The notes below the pieces were generated by a model that was not told where the DNA came from, did no database searches, and was given only the letters and a program-made list of their open reading frames with translations. 9,429 nt of DNA. It comes from an uncultured bacterium (GTDB lineage: Bacteria; Patescibacteriota; Minisyncoccia; SW-4-49-11). The stretch is from NCBI GenBank assembly GCA_913060955.1, contig CAJXTH010000020.1, positions 1-9,429 on the forward strand, in the 5' to 3' direction. The position numbers and the translations under genes are program-made. This document shows positions 5,211 to 9,429 of this stretch, piece after piece (within the stretch, counting starts at the first letter, position 1; every line of letters starts with the position of its first letter).

Positions 5211-6839
5211 ATGAAACACATACTTATTTTGACAATCTTGTGGGTTCTGGGAGTTTCCTCTGTTGCGGCCCAGGAGCAAATTTTGAGTTACCAAATAACA
5301 GGAGTGGTTAATCTGGATCGATCGATTGTGGTCGAAGAAGAGGTCGTTTATGACTTTGGTGAAGCCGAACGACAGGGGATCTTTCGAGTGATTCCCTTGG
5401 ATGGGATTGGGGATTTAGAATTAGTCAGTGTAGAACTCAACGGAGATCCAGTGAACTATGTGGTTGAGGATGAGTCTCCGTTTACTGTTCGGATTGGGAC
5501 TGAGGGAGAGTTTTTGACCGGACAACAGGAGTACCGATTGGAATATCAACTGATCGACGCTGTTCCATATTTTTCCCGGCAAGATATTGATGAGATGTAT
5601 TGGAATCTGCTTGGGAATCAGTGGGAGGTGCCGGTTTGGAATTTCGTAGGAACCTTGGTCTATCCAGAGTCTGTTGCTGCTGGGATAACAGGAATCGAAT
5701 GTTATGTCGGTGAATATGGATCGAGTGAGAGGTGTGAATATGCTCAGGAAGAATTAGAAATTCAAGTGGCAGCTCAAAATCTGGGTGTTGGAGAGGGGCT
5801 TACCCTTGCTGTTGGGGTAGAGCCAGGGATATTTGAATACCCAGGAATTATTGCGCAGTACCGACACTGGATTGATCTGGGAGGAGCTTTAGTGTTGTTC
5901 ATTATCCTTTCAGGAACTGCCTATTTATGGTGGAATCGATTTGGACGAGATATCCCGGTGAAACGACCATTGGTACGTGAGTTTGAACCACCACAAGGAT
6001 ATCTTCCGGCTGAAGTGGGACGTATCAAGCATATGTATCCTCGATCTTCCCATATTGCGGGATTGATCATCGACCTTGCCCGTCGAGGCTACTTGTCGAT
6101 TGAGGAAAAGAAAAAGGGGCTTTGGGGGAAACAGTTTACGCTCCGCAAAGAACGGGAGCGGGATGACCAGATGAAAGACTATGAACAATGGCTCTATACA
6201 AAATTATTTGCCGGACGGACCTTGGTCAGTACTAGTGACCTCCAAAAAGAAGACTTTGGATCAGATGTTCAGAAGCTGTATAGCAAAATCTATGATCAGG
6301 AATTGGCTGATATCTTTGTCCGAAAACCTGGAATATTAGTCGGAGTCGGGGTTGTGATTGGAGCTCTGATTGCAATGGTCGCGATTTTTAGCTTGATTGG
6401 TGGTTGGATTGGAATTGGAATAGTCTGTATTCTGTGTTCGTTACTGTGGTTTGTAGTGGCAACTCTTATGCCCAAACGAACTGTCATGGGAGCAGAAATC
6501 TATCAGCATGTTCTGGGGTTTGAGTATTACATGCAAGTCGCCGAAAAACATCGAATGGAATTCCAGGAGCGAGAGCAGATCTTTTTTGAACTACTCCCGT
6601 ATGCCATTTCTCTCGGGATTGTCACCAAGTGGGCAAAGGCCTTTGACGATATTGATCTAGAAGCTCCGGACTGGTATCGGGGAGACATTCAGGCATTTTC
6701 TGCTGCTACCTTTGCCTCTCAGCTGTCTTCGAATATGTCGTCATTCATGGTTCAATCTGGCGGAGCAGGAAGTTCCGGATCCAGTGGAGGAGGATTCTCC
6801 GGCGGTGGTGTCGGAGGAGGGGGCGGAGGCTCTTGGTAA
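5211..6839 (+). CDS. DUF2207-family envelope protein with Gly-rich C-terminus
   Basis: A 542-residue protein. Residues 1-20 form a signal peptide with a likely cleavage after VAA (before QEQ). The next 200 residues are a beta-rich domain outside the membrane; GIFRVIPL (56-63), MYWNLLGNQWEVPV (129-142) and the Cys164/Cys174 pair are notable, and the pattern matches the DUF2207 N-terminal domain. A membrane helix at about 221-241 leads to a cytoplasmic region with EFEPPQGYLPAEVGRI (257-272) and a small winged-helix-like segment (HIAGLIIDLARRGYLSIEE, 281-299). Two further membrane helices lie at 374-396 and 398-419. After them come GFEYYMQVAEKHRMEF, FFELLPYAISLGIVTKWAKAF and PDWY, typical of the family. 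The tail (517-542) is Gly/Ser rich and ends GGGGSW, common in this family. Function is unestablished. It has its own promoter and is followed by a hairpin at 6846-6890, so it is probably monocistronic. Confidence 0.9.
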   Translation: MKHILILTILWVLGVSSVAAQEQILSYQITGVVNLDRSIVVEEEVVYDFGEAERQGIFRVIPLDGIGDLELVSVELNGDPVNYVVEDESPFTVRIGTEGEFLTGQQEYRLEYQLIDAVPYFSRQDIDEMYWNLLGNQWEVPVWNFVGTLVYPESVAAGITGIECYVGEYGSSERCEYAQEELEIQVAAQNLGVGEGLTLAVGVEPGIFEYPGIIAQYRHWIDLGGALVLFIILSGTAYLWWNRFGRDIPVKRPLVREFEPPQGYLPAEVGRIKHMYPRSSHIAGLIIDLARRGYLSIEEKKKGLWGKQFTLRKERERDDQMKDYEQWLYTKLFAGRTLVSTSDLQKEDFGSDVQKLYSKIYDQELADIFVRKPGILVGVGVVIGALIAMVAIFSLIGGWIGIGIVCILCSLLWFVVATLMPKRTVMGAEIYQHVLGFEYYMQVAEKHRMEFQEREQIFFELLPYAISLGIVTKWAKAFDDIDLEAPDWYRGDIQAFSAATFASQLSSNMSSFMVQSGGAGSSGSSGGGFSGGGVGGGGGGSW

Positions 6840-6845
6840 AACGTA

Positions 6846-6890
6846 AATGTTAGAGTAGGCACTTTGACAACGCAGTGGTTCTCTAATATT
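6846..6890. terminator. Two-tier hairpin between DUF2207 and TrmB genes, possible bidirectional terminator
   Basis: AATGTTAGAG (6846-6855) pairs with CTCTAATATT (6881-6890) over ten pairs with one G-T. Inside, CACT (6860-6863) pairs with AGTG (6874-6877) around a 10-nt loop. It lies between two convergent genes, where a terminator is expected. The tails are poor in both directions: TACGTTTTA on the minus strand and ATACTAAAAT on the plus strand, so intrinsic termination would be weak. The inner arm and loop contain the -35 box of the candidate promoter at 6864-6892. Confidence 0.4.
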
Positions 6891-6892
6891 AT
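6864..6892 (+). promoter_or_regulatory. Consensus-like promoter pointing antisense into the TrmB gene
   Basis: A perfect TTGACA (6864-6869) is followed after exactly 17 nt by TATTAT (6887-6892), five of six matches to TATAAT. No plus-strand gene follows: the first ATG (6917-6919) opens a frame of only seven codons (MGNWIGN). Transcription from here would run into the 3' end of the minus-strand TrmB gene. It may be an antisense RNA promoter, a relic of an earlier gene order, or chance. Confidence 0.45.
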
Positions 6893-6936
6893 ACTAAAAT
6901 ATAACGATAAAAATACATGGGGAATTGGATCGGAAA

Positions 6937-7704
6937 TTAATCTTTTGTTAATCCTTGCTTTACTAGGCTTACTATCTGTTGAAATCCTTCAGATAGTTCT
7001 TTGCTTTTGATAACAATAGATATTGGTGATTCGTTGAATACTGTCAAAATTAACTTGTCATCACACGCTGTAAAATCTACCGGTTGGTCAAAGTCACTTT
7101 TATCGACAAAGGTGACCTTCCTAAGAGAATGTCCCTTTTCATAGTCTCCTTTATCACTCGTATAAACATAGTCTGATAATATTTTGCGAGAGAGCTTTCT
7201 TGCCTTTAAGTTTTCTATATTTTTTCTCGAAAAAACTGCACTAACGCAATCCTTGTTTGATATTCCAGCAATATACTGAGAATTAACTTTCAAAATTTCA
7301 TCTCTTATGACAACTTGGAGCCCCTCATCCCCTTCGTAAAATCTAACCTGAGGTTTGTTATTCGAAGATTGTGTTACCGAGAAAAAGTTTTCCAAATCGG
7401 GTAAAATACTCTCTATAGTATCTTCCTTTTTTGATAACTCTAATTTTTCTTGAGCTACAATAGACCGTATTTTTTCCGGTGCTTCTACAGTAAAGTACCT
7501 TTTCTTCCCTTTCATCACTGATGACATCAACCCCTTTTTCATAAGAGATTCAACCGCCAAATATGTTGTTGCTCGATTTACTCCAGAAAGTTGAGAAATC
7601 GTTTGAATGGTAGAGGTTCCTAACTTAATTGAGGCAAGATAAGTTTTAGCTTCTTTATCGGAAAAACCAAGTTGAGCTAATTTTGTTAGAATAGAATTCT
7701 CCAT
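6937..7704 (-). CDS. TrmB-family transcriptional regulator
   Basis: A 255-residue cytoplasmic DNA-binding protein. Residues 1-75 form a winged helix-turn-helix: LTKLAQLGFSDKEAKTYLA, then STIQTISQLSG and recognition helix NRATTYLAVESLMKKG (43-58), followed by a wing with MKGKKRYFTVEAPEK. Residues 78-105 are a likely coiled-coil dimerisation helix. The C-terminal part starts VRFYEGDEGLQ (120-130), a pattern typical of bacterial TrmB-like proteins; no ligand can be assigned. Start: ATG at 7704 aligns the helix-turn-helix with the family. An in-frame TTG at 7728 would add eight residues but overlaps the -10 box, so it is rejected. The gene is AT-richer than neighbours (by hand, 21 G/C in 60 at 7441-7500 against 29 in 60 at 6001-6060) and often uses AGA/AGG for Arg, which may reflect transfer or relaxed codon selection. 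It is divergent from the 7834 membrane gene, a likely target along with its own promoter. Confidence 0.88.
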   Translation of the reverse strand: MENSILTKLAQLGFSDKEAKTYLASIKLGTSTIQTISQLSGVNRATTYLAVESLMKKGLMSSVMKGKKRYFTVEAPEKIRSIVAQEKLELSKKEDTIESILPDLENFFSVTQSSNNKPQVRFYEGDEGLQVVIRDEILKVNSQYIAGISNKDCVSAVFSRKNIENLKARKLSRKILSDYVYTSDKGDYEKGHSLRKVTFVDKSDFDQPVDFTACDDKLILTVFNESPISIVIKSKELSEGFQQIVSLVKQGLTKD

Positions 7705-7725
7705 ATAAATGTTAGTAACTTCTGT

Positions 7726-7744
7726 CAAATATATACTGTATTTG
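7726..7744. promoter_or_regulatory. Small dyad over the TrmB -10 box, candidate autoregulatory site
   Basis: CAAATA (7726-7731) and TATTTG (7739-7744) are reverse complements around TATACTG and cover the TrmB -10 box (7728-7733). A direct repeat, GTCAAAT(A/T)ATA, begins at 7725 and 7752, 27 bp apart and so roughly 2.5 helical turns. Both copies overlap promoter elements, so part of the similarity may be promoter consensus. Binding by the TrmB protein is a hypothesis from position only. Confidence 0.3.
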
Positions 7745-7756
7745 TTTTAGAGTCAA
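7728..7756 (-). promoter_or_regulatory. Promoter of the TrmB-family regulator
   Basis: On the minus strand, TTGACT (7756-7751) and TATATT (7733-7728) are 17 nt apart, each differing from consensus at one position. Transcription should begin near 7721, giving a leader of about 17 nt before ATG 7704, similar to other genes in the window. The -35 boxes of this and the divergent promoter are only 18 nt apart. Confidence 0.65.
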
Positions 7757-7774
7757 ATTATAGTGCTTGGTAGC

Positions 7775-7802
7775 TTGACATTTTGCCTCATAGGTGTACC
7801 AT
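7775..7802 (+). promoter_or_regulatory. Promoter of the 7834 membrane-protein pair
   Basis: A perfect TTGACA (7775-7780) is followed after 16 nt by TACCAT (7797-7802), preceded by TG. The -10 is imperfect (four of six), so activation or moderate strength is possible. The predicted leader of about 25 nt contains a small hairpin at 7815-7830. Confidence 0.55.
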
Positions 7803-7814
7803 GATCGCAAGTAT

Positions 7815-7830
7815 TCGCTAATTTAAGCGA
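7815..7830 (+). promoter_or_regulatory. Small leader hairpin just before the start codon of the 7834 gene
   Basis: TCGCT (7815-7819) and AGCGA (7826-7830) pair around a six-base loop, ending 3 nt before ATG 7834. In a leader without an SD sequence it could affect ribosome access, or it could act as a short DNA operator. A 5-bp stem alone is weak evidence. Confidence 0.25.
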
Positions 7831-7833
7831 TGT

Positions 7834-8736
7834 ATGAAATGGTTGCGAAGAATAATTTGGGGATCGGTTGCGACCTATGGATTGATAGGAGTTGTTGCAT
7901 CTGGGTTCACCCTGGTATTTCGATTGGGACTTGATCTCAACCTTGGTATGCCAGTTGGTACTGTACTGGCGTTTGCTATGATGGTTGCTTTGCTTGGGTT
8001 TGTGCCATTACTTCTTGTAATAGTATTGATCTCGGTTGTTGATCTGATATTGAGTATTTTAGGATCTCCTCAAAAGATAGTGGGAAGTTGGAAACTGTAT
8101 TTGGTGGGTGGTTTGCTGGCTACAATAGCTGCTTCGGCTTCGCTGATAAATGATATTGTGGGGTTGATTTATGTGCTAGGTGCATTGCTAACTATTACAG
8201 GAGTCGCTCTTCATTCCATATCCAAGCCTGATACTAGCAAGGTGCTAGAAGGACAAGAGAGTTATTGGTATGAGAATGGCTTGCTTCTCTTAATAATGCT
8301 GGGAATTGTTCCGCTCTTGTTTGGATTGTATGCTCGAAATCTGCTGACCTCTATTTGGGGAGTATCGATTATTACGGTTACTTCCTTGGTAGCTATGTTA
8401 AAGTCTGGCCAATCTTCGCGGTTCCGGGTGGTGATGATCGGATTCATTTTGGTCTATGCTACCTGGATCAATTTGGATCGGCTAGTGTTACGGATGTCTT
8501 GGGAACAAGTCTCAACCTGTGAAGAGTATCCACTGTATCTGTCAGTTGGCACGCTAGGGGGATACTGGCTTGAATCAGTCTATCTTTGGTATACGCCAAC
8601 GGCAGTTCCGGGAGTGTTTCGATATGAAGGATCAAGTTTGGATAGAAACAGTCAGCAATACGTTGTGAAGCAATTTGGTGATCAGTATCAGGAATGTTTG
8701 GATCGGGACAAGCTTCCGAGTCCAAGTATGTTGTAA
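7834..8736 (+). CDS. Polytopic membrane protein of unknown function (300 aa)
   Basis: Basic start (MKWLRR) followed by about seven membrane segments: near 10-30, 43-64 running close to 65-78, 87-104, 108-128, 148-166, 170-189 and 198-214. The last about 85 residues (216-300) are polar and form a separate soluble domain with Cys229 and Cys288 as a possible disulfide pair if it lies outside the cell. I do not recognise a family, and no catalytic motif stands out. It has its own promoter and lies divergently from the TrmB-family regulator, which may control it. The next gene starts 9 nt after its stop and also encodes a polytopic protein, so the two probably form an operon. No SD sequence is visible. 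Confidence 0.8.
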   Translation: MKWLRRIIWGSVATYGLIGVVASGFTLVFRLGLDLNLGMPVGTVLAFAMMVALLGFVPLLLVIVLISVVDLILSILGSPQKIVGSWKLYLVGGLLATIAASASLINDIVGLIYVLGALLTITGVALHSISKPDTSKVLEGQESYWYENGLLLLIMLGIVPLLFGLYARNLLTSIWGVSIITVTSLVAMLKSGQSSRFRVVMIGFILVYATWINLDRLVLRMSWEQVSTCEEYPLYLSVGTLGGYWLESVYLWYTPTAVPGVFRYEGSSLDRNSQQYVVKQFGDQYQECLDRDKLPSPSML

Positions 8737-8745
8737 AGAAACTCT

Positions 8746-9429
8746 ATGAATAAGATTCGAACAGTGATGTACGGAGTACTCTGGGTATTTGTTGTATCAC
8801 TCGGAGCGCTTGTCTTAGCAGCGATTCTGAGAGTCTATGCTGAAAGTACCGTTGTTGATATGGGGCAAAGTCTACGATACACAACCTCTTTTTATGAGGC
8901 GAATCCTCAGTATCGCCGGATTTCTAATCTCGCCGGACTGGTGTTTATTGGAGGGCTCATCGGATATGTTACTTCATTAGGAGCGATTGGACTGGCGCTT
9001 GCCCATGATATTGTCCAGCGAATCGCGGGGACTCGGAAGTATATTTCTCCGGTATGGTCAGTCTGGGGAGTTGGGATCGGTTTTTTAGGAGCTATCATCA
9101 GTACCGTTGTACTTTCTGGTGTCAGTATGTTGATGGGAGCAGGAATTGTGTATGTTGGATTCCTCAATTCGTTATTCGAAAGAGTCTCTATTGAATGGTT
9201 GGCGATTATTCCTTATGGATTTTTAATCCTATCTGGAATTTCAGGAGTGGTTGCTTTGGTTCAGTATCCGAAATTTCGATCAAAGAATCCGAGCGAACCA
9301 ACTGAACCTCAGGGTGTTGGGAGTTTTGTTTGGGATAATGTGCTGCTTGCTAGTATGACTCTGTATGCAGTTCCGCTATTCTTTGGGTATGTCGTGCATG
9401 CTACGGTTGGTGCTCCGGTGTTTGCTCTA
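8746..9429 (+). CDS. Polytopic membrane protein of unknown function, partial (runs off right edge)
   Basis: ATG at 8746, 9 nt after the previous stop, opens a frame of 228 codons with no stop before the window ends. The protein begins MNKIRTVMYGVLWVFVVSLG. Membrane segments are seen near 9-30, 63-88, 104-140 (long enough for one helix plus a re-entrant piece or two short helices), 151-173 and 197-220. The loop at about 31-60 is polar and acidic/basic mixed (QSLRYTTSFYEANPQYRR), and 174-196 is a hydrophilic Pro/Glu loop (NPSEPTEPQG). I do not recognise a family. It shares with the 7834 protein the plan of a basic N-terminus, several helices and polar loops, but I see no clear sequence repeat between them. 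Likely cotranscribed with it. Confidence 0.75.
   Translation, partial: MNKIRTVMYGVLWVFVVSLGALVLAAILRVYAESTVVDMGQSLRYTTSFYEANPQYRRISNLAGLVFIGGLIGYVTSLGAIGLALAHDIVQRIAGTRKYISPVWSVWGVGIGFLGAIISTVVLSGVSMLMGAGIVYVGFLNSLFERVSIEWLAIIPYGFLILSGISGVVALVQYPKFRSKNPSEPTEPQGVGSFVWDNVLLASMTLYAVPLFFGYVVHATVGAPVFAL

Noticed and set aside
5124..5294. N-terminal extension of pyrD by 57 codons.
   Set aside because: It overlaps the promoter, signal peptide and first 28 codons of the divergent DUF2207 gene. The family N-terminus aligns with the ATG at 5123.
6762..6836. GGA/GGC-rich run at the end of the DUF2207 gene as a DNA repeat array.
   Set aside because: It encodes the Gly/Ser tail typical of DUF2207 proteins; codons vary and no fixed repeat unit is present.
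7705..7728. TTG start for the TrmB gene adding eight residues.
   Set aside because: The TTG overlaps the predicted -10 box, so it would lie upstream of the transcript start; the helix-turn-helix is complete from the ATG at 7704.
8262..9167. Minus-strand frames at 8262-8447, 8468-8725 and 8907-9167.
   Set aside because: They lie wholly opposite the two plus-strand membrane genes, have low-complexity compositions, and lack promoters or leaders.
1..9429. CRISPR array, insertion sequence, prophage, toxin-antitoxin or defence genes.
   Set aside because: No spaced direct repeats, transposase motifs, terminal inverted repeats or recognisable nuclease/toxin families were found on either strand.

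Overview
The window reads as bacterial chromosome with tightly packed genes and standard-code reading frames. It is probably from a small-genome lineage such as the Candidate Phyla Radiation (Patescibacteria). The basis for that is indirect: many small membrane proteins of unknown function, a TrmB-type regulator, DUF2157 and DUF2207 proteins, short intergenic gaps, and no clear Shine-Dalgarno sequence at any start. This is inference, because no rRNA, tRNA or ribosomal protein marker is present. No mobile element, CRISPR array or RNA gene was found, and no gene-free stretch exceeds 300 bases.

Layout, left to right. (1) 1-440, minus strand: the first 30 codons of a gene leaving the left edge, with a -10 box placed so that its mRNA may be leaderless. 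Upstream of it lies a self-contained small transcription unit: a consensus promoter, a 77-aa charged protein, and a strong intrinsic terminator. (2) 441-517: a divergent control region with two dyads, one under the minus-strand -35 box and one enclosing the plus-strand -10 box. (3) 518-1725, plus: an alpha/beta hydrolase-like protein, a small four-helix membrane protein 2 nt downstream, then a 57-aa charged protein ended by an intrinsic terminator. (4) 1749-4190, plus: a three-gene membrane operon of a DUF2157 protein, a large polytopic protein and a GDYXXLXY-family protein. (5) 4194-5123, minus: class 1A dihydroorotate dehydrogenase (pyrD), convergent with the operon and only 3 nt away. (6) 5161-6839, plus: a secreted/membrane DUF2207 protein with a Gly-rich tail. 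(7) 6937-7704, minus: an AT-richer TrmB-family regulator. (8) 7775-9429, plus: two adjacent unrecognised polytopic membrane proteins, the second running off the right edge.

Only pyrD has a well-defined metabolic role, the pyrimidine step from dihydroorotate to orotate. The rest looks like cell-envelope and regulatory material. The TrmB regulator is divergent from the 7834/8746 membrane pair, and the intergenic region holds two overlapping promoter regions, so control of itself and of that pair is the simplest hypothesis. The most distinctive material is the paired-dyad divergent region at 441-517, the candidate plus-strand promoter pointing antisense into the TrmB gene, and the lack of SD sequences and of TGA stops across the whole window. 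I did not find convincing evidence for a complete new multi-gene system.
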